Under the pieces are notes generated by a model. It saw only the letters and a list, made by a program, of their open reading frames with translations, made no database searches and was not told where the DNA came from. DNA of 44,214 bases. It comes from Acidobacteriota bacterium (GTDB taxonomy: Bacteria > Acidobacteriota > CAIWXX01). Where the stretch lies: the NCBI GenBank assembly GCA_016191015.1, contig JACPPM010000050.1, forward strand, positions 1 through 44,214, written 5' to 3'. This document shows, one piece after another, positions 26,761-35,127 of this stretch. Both the position numbers and the translations under genes were made by a program. Within the stretch, counting starts at the first letter, position 1, and every line of letters starts with the position of its first letter.

Positions 26761-26882
26761 CCGTGTAGGCAGGATTTCGGGACTTTGCCGTAGCCTTGCG
26801 AATTGCCCGACTCACTCTCCCATTCCAGCCCGGCATCGACTCGTGCCAACAAAACGCGGCCCAGAGTAATGGTGCTCCGTCG

Positions 26883-27419
26883 TCAGAAACAGGCGCCAAC
26901 AGCCGGCGAACCGCGAGCAGCGATTTCGCCTTCGCTTCGCGGGCGAAGGATCGATGCCGTGAACGTGCCCCTGTAAACGGTACGCGGGATCTGCGCTGCA
27001 TTGCTGTTGATTGAGTCTGGAACGGACAGGGTGAGGTAGCTCTGTGTGCCGGCGGCACCGACGGCTCTCAGGGTGACGTAGGCGATCACGACATTGCCCG
27101 TTTGGGCCGTCGTATTCCAGGTGACGATCTTCGTCCTGCCGTTGCTATTGGTGATGTTCACGGTGGGAGTGCCGAGGCCTCCCGCGGTGATGTTGTCCAC
27201 AACGACGACGGATTTGGTGTAGCTGAGGATGACCGTACACGCGGCCAGGCCGCTCACATTGTTCGCGGTGATTGCGACGGTCCCGCTCCCTTTGATCGAG
27301 CCGATCGTGATTGTCGCTGCTCCCGCTGTCGCCGCAGAGAAGAGATACAACAGGGGGATCACAGAGCGGCGTGACCGGGTCGGCCTTCCCTCGCCTACAT
27401 CCCGAGTACCATGTTTCAT
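26883..27419 (-). CDS. Exported cohesin-domain-like protein
   Basis: This 178-residue protein has a basic leader (RPTRSRR) and hydrophobic signal (SVIPLLYLFSAATAGAA). The segment from about 40 to 135 reads like a type I cohesin: VAITANNVSGLAACTVILSYTKSVVVVDNI, then TKIVTWNTTAQTGNVVIAYVTLRAVG. Cohesins are beta-sandwiches that bind dockerins on partner proteins. The last 20 residues (RPRSEGEIAARGSPAVGACF) are low-complexity and coincide with a small hairpin in the DNA (CCTTCGC/GCGAAGG near 26930), so the natural end may be lost. GGGAGA precedes the ATG. The dockerin ORF lies 53 bases upstream on the same strand. Confidence 0.7.
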   Translation of the reverse strand: MKHGTRDVGEGRPTRSRRSVIPLLYLFSAATAGAATITIGSIKGSGTVAITANNVSGLAACTVILSYTKSVVVVDNITAGGLGTPTVNITNSNGRTKIVTWNTTAQTGNVVIAYVTLRAVGAAGTQSYLTLSVPDSINSNAAQIPRTVYRGTFTASILRPRSEGEIAARGSPAVGACF

Positions 27420-27472
27420 AGCATTCTCCCATAGGTTTTTCTTACATGTTTCATGGTTGTTCTACGCGTCGC

Positions 27473-27775
27473 TCATTGACAGCTCGTCCTCACGCCTGCA
27501 ACATACTGGGCGTAGAAGAGGACATCGACAACATCAAGGCCTGCGTAGCAATTGACGTCGGCCGCGTTCTGTTGAGCAGGGGTCAAGGTCCTGAGTCCGG
27601 CCACTGCCTGGGCAATAAACAGAACGTCTCCCGCGTCCACGGTGCGGTTGCCGTTGACATCCGCAACGATGGGGCAAACATATTCGTCTGCTATTGCGCG
27701 GTGCACTTTGTAATACTTCCCGCCGTAAAGAGTCTGAGTTACACCTGAATCCGCGCGTAAGACGCGCGGATTCAT
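27473..27775 (-). CDS. Type I dockerin domain, probably the end of a truncated gene
   Basis: This frame encodes 100 residues. Two calcium-binding dockerin segments are clear: DVNGNRTVDAGDVLFIAQAVAG (about 39-60) and DVNCYAGLDVVDVLFYAQYVAG (about 73-94); the second lacks some usual Asp/Asn ligands. There is no signal peptide. The only ATG (27775) lies next to and reads straight through a perfect 11-base hairpin (27747-27773), so the first 10 residues derive from a repeat. A GTG further in (Val24 of KVHRA) is another possible start. The simplest reading is a dockerin-bearing gene whose 5' part was removed by a rearrangement at the hairpin, though expression from a new start is possible. Confidence 0.65.
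   Translation of the reverse strand: MNPRVLRADSGVTQTLYGGKYYKVHRAIADEYVCPIVADVNGNRTVDAGDVLFIAQAVAGLRTLTPAQQNAADVNCYAGLDVVDVLFYAQYVAGVRTSCQ
27747..27773. repeat. Perfect hairpin, 11-base stem (GAATCCGCGCG)
   Basis: GAATCCGCGCG (27747-27757) and CGCGCGGATTC (27763-27773) flank the loop TAAGA. An AT-rich stretch (ATGAATTAAAAATGCAAAA) follows on the plus strand. It shares AATCCGCG with the hairpin at 28012-28042 and overlaps the 5' end of the dockerin frame. Confidence 0.85.
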
Positions 27776-28011
27776 GAATTAAAAATGCAAAATTAGAAAC
27801 GCAAAAGCGGCAAAAGCCCGAGTGACGGGCCCAGCGCAGATGCGACGCTCATCGTGGCACCGAAGGGGCCGAGATTTCTTTCTGTCAAGAGATGCTTGAC
27901 CTTGTTGACTCGTGTGTGGGACGGCTTTCACAAGCGACCCGAGCACGCCGCGCCCGGCGATTGACCGAGCAGTTTCCGGTTTTTTGACTTTGAATTTTGA
28001 ATTTTGAATTG
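27774..28011. other. Possible small non-coding element between two related hairpins
   Basis: These 238 bases are AT-rich at both ends: ATGAATTAAAAATGCAAAA on the left and TTGAATTTTGAATTTTGAATT on the right, each adjoining a hairpin with the AATCCGCG word. The middle contains GCCCG-AGTGA-CGGGC as a small hairpin. No protein is encoded. The mirrored layout resembles paired REP sequences (REPIN) or a miniature inverted-repeat element. Confidence 0.45.
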
Positions 28012-28042
28012 CCCAAATCCGCGGCTTAGCCGCGGATTTGGG
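28012..28042. repeat. Perfect hairpin, 14-base stem (CCCAAATCCGCGGC)
   Basis: CCCAAATCCGCGGC (28012-28025), loop TTA, and GCCGCGGATTTGGG (28029-28042). A TTTGAATTTTGAATTTTGAATT tract borders it on the left. It is too perfect and too GC-rich to be chance. No T-run follows on either strand, so it is unlikely to be a simple terminator. Confidence 0.9.
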
Positions 28043-28092
28043 TTACAGGGCGCTGAGCGTACTTGATACTCAGCATTGTTTCACCGCTGTAA
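28043..28092. repeat. Nested inverted repeat (TTACAG...CTGTAA with inner GCTGAG hairpin)
   Basis: TTACAG (28043-28048) pairs with CTGTAA (28087-28092); inside, GCTGAG(CG)TA and TACTCAGC (28052-28074) form an eight-base stem with a two-base bulge. It directly abuts the 14-base hairpin, so this whole stretch is highly structured. The remainder, 28093-28335, holds nothing recognised. Confidence 0.55.
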
Positions 28093-28335
28093 GTAGCGTC
28101 ATTGCCCCCATGCCTTCCAGGATGCGGACGCACCGTCCCGTATCAGATCTATGTCTTTGTACCCGCTAGACGTGCTGGTCGGCGTCGCCTTGGCACACCG
28201 CACATTGAACGTCTCCATGTTCGCATCGGGGTTGCCGGTGCGGCGGGGCACCGTGAAATCTGCGGTTTCCCGGCTTTCGGCCTCGTTTGACCTGGCAACA
28301 TGTTGGTAAGGAATGCGCCCTAGGGTGCCTATGGT

Positions 28336-30357
28336 CTATTCAACGATTGTGATCTTCCAACTCCTGGTGAAGGCTAGTTTCGTTCCCTCGAGATGCCCCT
28401 CGAACTTCAGCTCGTAGGTTCCGAGCGGGGCACGTTGATTCAGGCCGATGAAGTACACAAGGTATGGAAAACTCTTGAGGTGGGATCTGACGCCGTTCAC
28501 CGCCTCAATAGACGGGGGATAGAATTCCGGGCTGGTGATGATTTCTTCACTATTGGGCGTGATCGTCAGATTTCCATAGAAATAGTATCCCGGCGCTGTT
28601 CCTTGTATTCTCGCGTCAATCGCCACCATGATCGCCTCGCCCCTCCTGAACGTGCTCCTTTTCATCTCTTCCCTCGAGTTGGCGCTGCCGCTTGCGTAGA
28701 CATCCAGGATCTCCACCTTTGCAGGGTTGCCACGATCCGGCCCACTGATTCCATGGGCTGCGAATGCCCGTTTGACTGCATCCTTGTCGCGCTCTTCTGC
28801 CGCCTGCACAGCGGCATCGCGGATGCCGAAGAAGTTCTCCGTGCCGTCGAGCAGATAGTTCGCATCCAGGAATGTCTGCAGTGCTCTTGTGCCGATCGCT
28901 TTGTAGAGATTCCAGAAGGCTCCCGAAACGATCATCCCGGCATAGTGCGGTTCGGAAAACCCAGCCATGGGGTGTACCACATTTCCCGGATAGCGGTTGC
29001 TGTTGTCCGCAGACCGACCCATCCAGACACCGACCTTCCGGTCAATAGCCGCGTACTCGGCCCCCAGCGGGTTGCCAGTTAGGCCTGCCGCAACGCAGTC
29101 GCCCCAGCCTTCGTGGTACGCAGCGCCGTACACATCGTTGGAGCGTTCAATAAGCGCCGGCTGGATCGAATCGAGCACCGCGTGGCCATACTCGTGAGTG
29201 AAGATGTCCGAATCGAATGCGAAGGGATTGAGCATCAGTGGGACCCAAGTCGCGATGAAACCCGAATCGAAGATAGCCCTTGCATAGAAAGCGTTGTCTG
29301 CCCCATCAGCGCAATTGACGAAAACCGGCATCTGCGACCGAAGCTCTTTGAAGCCCATAGAGGCCAGGATGCCGTAGGCTCGATCTATGTGGTAGTAGGC
29401 CATGGCCTCTCCGAACCTGTGATCGCCCCAGGCCGAATCGTTTACAGGAAAGGTGTAATCGCCATTGGAATCCGATGCGGTTGTGAATTTGGAAACATCC
29501 TCCTTCGAATACGGCGTAGACAGCTGATAATTCCCATTGTACGTTCTCACATGAGCTCCAGAGAGGCTTGTGGGAGATTTGAGGTTCTTGAACGTGACCG
29601 ATGTCAGAGAACTCGCCGCCGGATTCTCAGGATAGATCGTCCCCTTCGCCGTAGCTTCCAAGACCATGTTCAGTCTCAACGGGACTACATTGGGATTCAG
29701 GGCGTCGACAAGGACCAACCAGTACTTCGGCTGTGTCGATGCCACTTGTGCCGGCACGCGATAAACGAGTCGCAGCTCCTCGCCTTCCCGATGTAAGACC
29801 AACTCGGGGGAGCTAGTTGTCACGGTTCCGCCGTTCTCCGAACACATCCGCACGGCGCGCGACGTGGCTTCCTCTATGTTGACCTTGGGCTCCGTTTCCG
29901 GGTGCTTGCCCGGAACGAAGTTGTTCTGAAGGAGAACCACTCTACCTGACCCGTCGTAGTGCACGTAGCTGGACGGACCCATCACGCGTATCCCATCAAT
30001 CGTCTGCGTCAGGGCCACGTGGACGGCGTTGCGGCTGGTCAAGATCCTGGACCCGGCCCGCGCGACATCATCGGGATCGACGCCGAACATTTCCCCGTTT
30101 TCGGAGAAGAACCGTCGCGCCGCATCAACCCGGTCTCCCTGAGTCGGATCGGAAAGAACACCACTGGCCCGGGTCACCCGGCTGCCGTCCGCGCTTAGAC
30201 GGTATTCGAATGCGTGTCCTAAGCGGGACTGGTAGGCCTGCGCTGCGAGATCAGCCCTCCCGGCAGCACCCTCTGCGGTGGAGAGTCCGAGGACGAGGAC
30301 ACCGAGGCCCGTCAGGACCGCTCCTAGCTTTCGCACCACAATCTGCAAGAGTTTCAT
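28336..30357 (-). CDS. Secreted zinc metallopeptidase, M36/M4-like
   Basis: This 673-residue protein has a signal peptide (residues 1-30). An FTP-like propeptide (about 35-230, containing VHVALTQTIDGIRVMGPSSYVHYD) follows, as in fungalysin and thermolysin precursors. The catalytic domain has HEYGH (388-392) and HEGWGD (415-420, E416 as third zinc ligand), the gluzincin arrangement. A beta-rich C-terminal domain of about 130 residues follows (from about 545), possibly for substrate binding. ATG at 30357 is preceded by GAGGAGGAAG. It lies 22 bases after a paralogous gene of the same strand, so the two are co-transcribed. Extracellular protein digestion is likely; specificity unknown. Confidence 0.9.
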   Translation of the reverse strand: MKLLQIVVRKLGAVLTGLGVLVLGLSTAEGAAGRADLAAQAYQSRLGHAFEYRLSADGSRVTRASGVLSDPTQGDRVDAARRFFSENGEMFGVDPDDVARAGSRILTSRNAVHVALTQTIDGIRVMGPSSYVHYDGSGRVVLLQNNFVPGKHPETEPKVNIEEATSRAVRMCSENGGTVTTSSPELVLHREGEELRLVYRVPAQVASTQPKYWLVLVDALNPNVVPLRLNMVLEATAKGTIYPENPAASSLTSVTFKNLKSPTSLSGAHVRTYNGNYQLSTPYSKEDVSKFTTASDSNGDYTFPVNDSAWGDHRFGEAMAYYHIDRAYGILASMGFKELRSQMPVFVNCADGADNAFYARAIFDSGFIATWVPLMLNPFAFDSDIFTHEYGHAVLDSIQPALIERSNDVYGAAYHEGWGDCVAAGLTGNPLGAEYAAIDRKVGVWMGRSADNSNRYPGNVVHPMAGFSEPHYAGMIVSGAFWNLYKAIGTRALQTFLDANYLLDGTENFFGIRDAAVQAAEERDKDAVKRAFAAHGISGPDRGNPAKVEILDVYASGSANSREEMKRSTFRRGEAIMVAIDARIQGTAPGYYFYGNLTITPNSEEIITSPEFYPPSIEAVNGVRSHLKSFPYLVYFIGLNQRAPLGTYELKFEGHLEGTKLAFTRSWKITIVE

Positions 30358-30379
30358 TTCTTCCTCCTCACCCGTTACA

Positions 30380-32374
30380 CTACGGTTCGATGGTGACATC
30401 GAACGTCTTCTCAAACGTGAGCGCCGACCCGCCGAGGTGTCCCTCGATCTTCAGGTGATACGAGCCCGCAGGGGTGTCCTTGTCTGACAGCACGAAATAC
30501 AGCACGTACGGCCCGCCGCTCCGCTGCGATCTCGTGCCGTTACCTGCCTCGACAAGCCCCGGCAGCGTGACTTGAGTAATGCTCGGGAAGACTTGTGCGT
30601 CGTTTATAGACAGCTTGCCGTAGAAGCGGTAGGCCGGGGCCGCGTCCTTGATCTCTGCGTCGACACAAACAGCTATGGTTTCGAACTTCCGGAACCGGGT
30701 CCTCTTCTCGAATGTCCCAGATTGCGGGAGCGCCGGATAGACGTCCAGGATCTTCACCTTGGCATTGTTGCCAGGATCCGGACCCAAGACTCCGTTATTT
30801 AGGAAACCATTATAGATCAGTTGCTTGTAATCTTCGGGGGAGGCCTGGATTACGGCATCCCGGATGCCGAACATATTCTCTGAGCCGTCCAACAGGTAGT
30901 TGGCATCGAGAAACCACTGTAGCACCTTGCTGCCAAATTGTCTGTACAGGTACCAGTACGGTCCGGAGATGATCAGGCTCGCCTGATGCGGGTCGGTGAT
31001 TTTGTAGACAGGGTCCTGGACATCCGTCGGGTACACGCGGAAGTCAGTGAGGCTAACAGCATCGTTTACCCACGCATACTCACCGATCTGCGAGTTGCGG
31101 TTCAGAGAGGCGGCAAGGATGTCCCCCCACGCCTCGTGGTAGATGCGGCCGTACACGTGCTCGACATTCGCTCTCAGGAGTGGCTGGATGTGGTCGAGCG
31201 CCGCGTGCCCATACTCATGATAGTACACGTCCGAATCATTGGCCCACTGAGCTGGTATCTCCAGGAGTCCGGTGCGGGGAAAGACGCCCAGCGTCGAGTC
31301 CCCGGGCTGGTAGTGGGGGAGATAGAAAGTCCGCGTGTGCAGGAAGACCGGCATCTGTTCGTCGAGCTCGTTGAACCCCATGTCTTTGAGGGTGTCGTGT
31401 GCGCGGTTCACGTGGTAGTAGGCCATGGCCTCGGCAAAGCGGATGTGTGAAGGCTTACCTCTTGGATCGGGCCACCCGGGCCCCCGATAGGTGAAGTCAC
31501 GGTCGCTTTCTGTGGCAGTGGTGAACTTGCGCTGGTTTTCCACCGATTCCGGTAGCCAAAGCTCGTTTTTGCCATTGTACGTTCTCACATAGGAGCCGGA
31601 CAGGCGCGTCGGCGAGAGGAGATTGGGGAAAACGAGAGACTGGAGCGAGGTCGTGACCGGGTTCTCAGGAAAAATGGTCCCCTTCGCCGACGCGGCCAGG
31701 AGGACTTCCAGTCGCTGAGGCGCCACATCAGGATCGATGGCATCGATAAATACCATCCAATCCGTGGGCGGCGTGGATGCCACACGAGTGGGGACGTAGT
31801 AGACGAGTCGCAAATCGTCGCCTTCGCGGCGCAGGACCAGCTGCGCCTCCCCCGGGGTCACAGCGGCATCCTCCGAGAAGGCCCGTTTCACCTCTGGGCC
31901 GATCTCGTCGCGAGTGAGCCTGGGCGTTGTTCTGGGCCGCGCGCCCGGGAGGAAATTGTTCTGGACGAGCATGATCCGCCTTTGCTCGTCGTAGTGCACA
32001 TGGCTGGCCGGGCCCATCACGCGAACACCTCCGATCACCTGCGTGAGGGCGACGTGAATACCATTCCTGCTGGTGAGCACTCTGGATTGCGCCCGTCGCA
32101 CACTGTCGGAATCGATGCCGAACATCCCCTTGTTCTCACACACGAAATCCCGCGCCGCCTCGATTCGGTCGCCTTGGACCGGGTCTGAGAGAACTCCACT
32201 CGCCCGAACCACCCGGTCTCCGTGGCGGCTCAGGCGATACTCGAACTCGTGTCCCAAACGAGACTGGTACTCGGTCACCGCAAGATCGACCTCTCCGGCG
32301 CTCATTCCGGCCGAGACGCCGAAGACGAGTACGCCAAGGCGCAACACGAATCCTCCAAAAGGGTCCCTTGTCAT
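30380..32374 (-). CDS. Secreted zinc metallopeptidase, M36/M4-like, paralogue
   Basis: This 664-residue paralogue of the next gene has the same order throughout: signal peptide (about 1-27), FTP-like propeptide (30-225, NGIHVALTQVIGGVRVMGPASHVHYD), catalytic HEYGH (386-390) and HEAWGD (413-418, E414), then a C-terminal beta domain from about 535. All zinc ligands and the catalytic Glu are present, so both copies should be active. ATG 32374 is best placed after AAGGAG; a GTG one codon earlier is too close. The region before the catalytic motif differs most from its partner (HTRTFYLPHYQPGDSTLG), which may change the active-site entrance. It is the first gene of the operon. Confidence 0.9.
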   Translation of the reverse strand: MTRDPFGGFVLRLGVLVFGVSAGMSAGEVDLAVTEYQSRLGHEFEYRLSRHGDRVVRASGVLSDPVQGDRIEAARDFVCENKGMFGIDSDSVRRAQSRVLTSRNGIHVALTQVIGGVRVMGPASHVHYDEQRRIMLVQNNFLPGARPRTTPRLTRDEIGPEVKRAFSEDAAVTPGEAQLVLRREGDDLRLVYYVPTRVASTPPTDWMVFIDAIDPDVAPQRLEVLLAASAKGTIFPENPVTTSLQSLVFPNLLSPTRLSGSYVRTYNGKNELWLPESVENQRKFTTATESDRDFTYRGPGWPDPRGKPSHIRFAEAMAYYHVNRAHDTLKDMGFNELDEQMPVFLHTRTFYLPHYQPGDSTLGVFPRTGLLEIPAQWANDSDVYYHEYGHAALDHIQPLLRANVEHVYGRIYHEAWGDILAASLNRNSQIGEYAWVNDAVSLTDFRVYPTDVQDPVYKITDPHQASLIISGPYWYLYRQFGSKVLQWFLDANYLLDGSENMFGIRDAVIQASPEDYKQLIYNGFLNNGVLGPDPGNNAKVKILDVYPALPQSGTFEKRTRFRKFETIAVCVDAEIKDAAPAYRFYGKLSINDAQVFPSITQVTLPGLVEAGNGTRSQRSGGPYVLYFVLSDKDTPAGSYHLKIEGHLGGSALTFEKTFDVTIEP

Positions 32375-32402
32375 CACATGCTCCTTTTTAGCACATCTCC
32401 AC

Positions 32403-32421
32403 GGGCTCCTCTGAGCAGCCC
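32403..32421. other. Small hairpin in the leader of the metallopeptidase operon
   Basis: GGGCTCCTC-T-GAGCAGCCC folds with one mismatch and a one-base loop, about 28 bases before the start codon at 32374. It could affect translation or be fortuitous. Confidence 0.3.
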
Positions 32422-32558
32422 ATCACCCAATACAACGGCGATCGGCCTTGGATTTGGTCAGAGTTTCTTGACGACTCGCCGGTATCGGCCTGACTCTTGA
32501 CCAGATTCGTGGTTGCCAACCGTTGTATCATTGAAGGGTAGAGGATCAGTCGCGCTGG

Positions 32559-32573
32559 ATCACACGGCGTGAT
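32559..32573. promoter_or_regulatory. Candidate operator ATCAC-N5-GTGAT before the sigma gene
   Basis: A spaced inverted repeat with five-base arms lies 20 bases upstream of the sigma start codon, in the 219-base region shared with the divergent metallopeptidase operon. The short arms make chance possible. No clear ECF -35/-10 pair was identified in the region. Confidence 0.3.
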
Positions 32574-32593
32574 GACAACCTCAACAGGAATCA

Positions 32594-33190
32594 GTGGCTG
32601 AAATAAGGAAGTTCGTCAGGTCGCGGCCGGACGCTGCCACGGGCGAGGAGCCTGATTTCGAGCTGGTGCGGCAGTTCCAAAGCTCCGGGGATCCAGCCGC
32701 ATTCGAAGCCATTTTCCGGCGCCACCAGCAACACATCGCGAATCTATGTCTTTGCATTCTGAGATCGCGTGCGGACGGCGAAGATGCTCTGCAGGAGGTG
32801 TTCCTGAAGGCCTACAGAGGGATGAGCACATTCGAAGCCACTGTGACTCTACGTGGCTGGCTCCACCGGATCGCGGTGAATCACTGTCGGGACGTTCTTG
32901 AGCGTCGGAGGCGCCTGGCGGAGGAAAGGGATGATTGCCTGCAGTCCGTCACCTCTCACCCCCATGACGATTCGGGGCTCGTCGAAGGAATGGCGATCGA
33001 GGCCGCTTTAGACAGGCTCGATCCCCAGTATCGAATCGCATTCGTACTGAGTGCCGTCGAGGGCCACACGATCGCGGAGGTGGCCGAGCGAAGTGGTATC
33101 GGGATCGAGGCGGCCGCGAGCCGCATACGGCGGGCGTACAAGCATTTTTCCGACGCCTACAGGTCGCTGAGTAGGAGGCAGTCATGTTAG
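32594..33190 (+). CDS. ECF sigma factor, RpoE-like
   Basis: This 198-residue protein has region 2 (about 24-95) with the canonical acidic 2.2 motif DGEDALQEVFLKAY (61-74) and GWLHRIAVNHCRDVLERRRR as 2.3/2.4. Region 4 (about 132-190) has LDPQYRIAFVLSAVEGHTIAEVAERSGIGIEAAASRIRRAYK. It starts with GTG at 32594 after AACAGGAA. Unlike the sigma at 5724 it keeps its acidic residues and is followed, with a seven-base overlap, by a zinc-finger anti-sigma gene, so control by sequestration is expected. The adjacent divergent metallopeptidase operon is a natural candidate target. Confidence 0.95.
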   Translation: MAEIRKFVRSRPDAATGEEPDFELVRQFQSSGDPAAFEAIFRRHQQHIANLCLCILRSRADGEDALQEVFLKAYRGMSTFEATVTLRGWLHRIAVNHCRDVLERRRRLAEERDDCLQSVTSHPHDDSGLVEGMAIEAALDRLDPQYRIAFVLSAVEGHTIAEVAERSGIGIEAAASRIRRAYKHFSDAYRSLSRRQSC

Positions 33191-34869
33191 GTCCAGGCGC
33201 AGAATGCCGCGGCGTGGGCGACCTTCTGATCTATTTTCAGAAAAAGGAGCTCGATCCGGAGCGATCGGAGATCGTCGAATCGCATCTCGCCGAGTGCGCA
33301 GAGTGCCGCGGCGAATTGCAGGAGCTGGTGAGAGCGCAGGAACTGGCTCGTGGCTTGAGAGTGGAATCCGCAGATGTCGACCGGTACCCGGAGTTCCAGC
33401 GGCGACTCGCGGGTCGTTCTGCGAGGCCGGATGACGTTGCTGTCAGCACATCCGAGGTGCCGTGTGAAACGAAGAGAGGCGCGCCAGCACTACCCGCAAA
33501 ACACGGCCACAGTGGCGCAGCGATTCTGCTCCCTCTCTTCGGACGCACGCTTGCCATCAGATCCGGCTTCGGCCGGGGTTTCGAGATGGTTGTCGTGGGC
33601 AGGACCGGTGCGGAAATTCTCAAAATCTCGGTCACCTCCATGGCTCGCGCGGCGGCAATCGGATCCGTCGTGACGCTCGTTCCGACCTTCGTCGTCGTGT
33701 TTCTCATCCTTCCGTGGGCCCGCAGGGATGGGAACCCCACACGACAAGAGGTTCAGTATGCAGAAGGCCCACTCGGATCATCGGGGTTCGGATCATCGGG
33801 ATTTGGAGCTCCTCCCCCTCCCATGGACTCTCTGGATATCAACGCCGCCCCCGCCGGTGACTTGTCCGTCATCGTCACTCAGGGAGGCGGTGGTCTGATC
33901 GCGAAGATCTGGAATCGTGGAAAATGGGGCGCCGCCATGGCGCTCCCTTCTCTGGCGCCTCCGAGTCGTGGCTTGGTGCTCCAAGGGTCGGTGATGGGGA
34001 CCCTCGCGTCGGACGGTGAGAACGCGGTCTTTGTCGGCTCGTCCCCGCAGGGCCTGGCCTCCTGGCGAATCGCACCGGTGGAAGGAGCGGTTCGGGCCGC
34101 GACGCCCTTGCAGGTCCAAGGCGACGCACCGGACCTGTGCTGGGACGGGGATCGCTATCTCTTGGCCTGGACTTCCTTTGGGCCGAGAGGGTCGAGGATA
34201 TGGATGATGTCGCTCGACCGCCAGGGCCAACCGGCATCAGAGGCAACCGAGCTGATCACGGGATCTGGCATTGAGATGGGCCCTCTGCTGCCGAGTATCG
34301 CCAAGAAGCACGATTGCGCTCTTCTCTGCTATCAAACCATGGGGGGAGGAATCCGCGCGCATCTCGTTCGCGGTGACCCATTGAGGGAGAAGGCGTCGTC
34401 GAAGCTCCTCGTGATCCCCGCGTCCTTTGATGGCTTGATGCGCAAACCGCGCATACGAGAGCTGGCCGACGGCTTTCTTGTCTTCTGGGCTGAGACATCT
34501 CAGGACGGAACGTGGATCTTCATGGTGAGAGTCGATAACAGCGGTGCGATCGGAAGCAGGACACGACTCGTCTATGTCGGCGGACCGATACCGGCATGGG
34601 ATGTGGGCGCCGCCGACCAAGGGCCCATCGTGGCGTGGATCGAGGCTTCCTCTGCCGGAGTGAGAGTCATGAGACAGGAGTTCGATCGTGAAGGCGAGCG
34701 CGTGGGCGACCCGGCGGTCGTCCCCTCGCCCGCCTGTCTGCCGAGTGGGCTGGCCATCGGCAACCCAAGTGCCGATGTGATCTTCTGGCTTTGCCACACT
34801 GCCCGCGACGGGCCGCGCATAGAGGTGTGGGCCGCCAACACGGGTGAGCTCAGACGGAGTGGGCCTTGA
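33184..34869 (+). CDS. Transmembrane zinc-finger anti-sigma factor with propeller-like outer domain
   Basis: This 561-residue protein has an N-terminal zinc-binding anti-sigma domain with H34, C38 and C41 (HLAECAEC), as in ChrR/RsrA-type ZAS proteins. A variable linker and one membrane span (159-179) follow, then a glycine-rich linker (GSSGFGSSGFGAPPPP). The outer domain of about 350 residues has repeated strand motifs ending in W (LASDGENAVFVGSSPQGLASWRI, LCWDGDRYLLAWTS, ADGFLVFWAET, QGPIVAWIEAS), which suggests a beta-propeller. It overlaps the sigma gene by seven bases. It probably holds the sigma at the membrane until the outer domain senses an external ligand or is cleaved. Such a large outer domain is unusual for this class. 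Confidence 0.85.
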   Translation: MLGPGAECRGVGDLLIYFQKKELDPERSEIVESHLAECAECRGELQELVRAQELARGLRVESADVDRYPEFQRRLAGRSARPDDVAVSTSEVPCETKRGAPALPAKHGHSGAAILLPLFGRTLAIRSGFGRGFEMVVVGRTGAEILKISVTSMARAAAIGSVVTLVPTFVVVFLILPWARRDGNPTRQEVQYAEGPLGSSGFGSSGFGAPPPPMDSLDINAAPAGDLSVIVTQGGGGLIAKIWNRGKWGAAMALPSLAPPSRGLVLQGSVMGTLASDGENAVFVGSSPQGLASWRIAPVEGAVRAATPLQVQGDAPDLCWDGDRYLLAWTSFGPRGSRIWMMSLDRQGQPASEATELITGSGIEMGPLLPSIAKKHDCALLCYQTMGGGIRAHLVRGDPLREKASSKLLVIPASFDGLMRKPRIRELADGFLVFWAETSQDGTWIFMVRVDNSGAIGSRTRLVYVGGPIPAWDVGAADQGPIVAWIEASSAGVRVMRQEFDREGERVGDPAVVPSPACLPSGLAIGNPSADVIFWLCHTARDGPRIEVWAANTGELRRSGP

Positions 34870-35127
34870 GCCCGCTTCGAGGTCCACGGATGCGGCGGTG
34901 TTGGCCACCACTGCGAGGTCATCATCTTCCCCCTGCTTTGCCATGAGGACTAGCCCCACGCGAGGCCGATGCGGCTGGAGCCACCTCGGTGGAATAGGAC
35001 GGATGGTGGGATTGGAGCCCCAGGTCGCCCGCTGTGCCCTGCTGGCCCAGGGCAACGAGGCGTTCATCTTTCCCATGACAGTCATCTCGAGCGCCGGCAT
35101 CACGACGGGAGTGGCGGCTGCCACAGG
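34870..35127. other. Convergent intergenic region
   Basis: These 258 bases lie between the anti-sigma gene (plus) and the CHAT gene (minus). No gene, clear terminator or repeat was recognised. Open frames crossing it continue antisense into the neighbours and have no protein-like features. Confidence 0.4.

Larger units (their letters stand above)
26447..26882. other. Convergent intergenic region
   Basis: These 436 bases between the IPT protein gene (plus) and the cohesin gene (minus) hold no recognisable gene. They contain the candidate terminator at 26503 and the nested palindrome at 26718-26760. Short open frames present here have no protein-like features. Confidence 0.5.
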
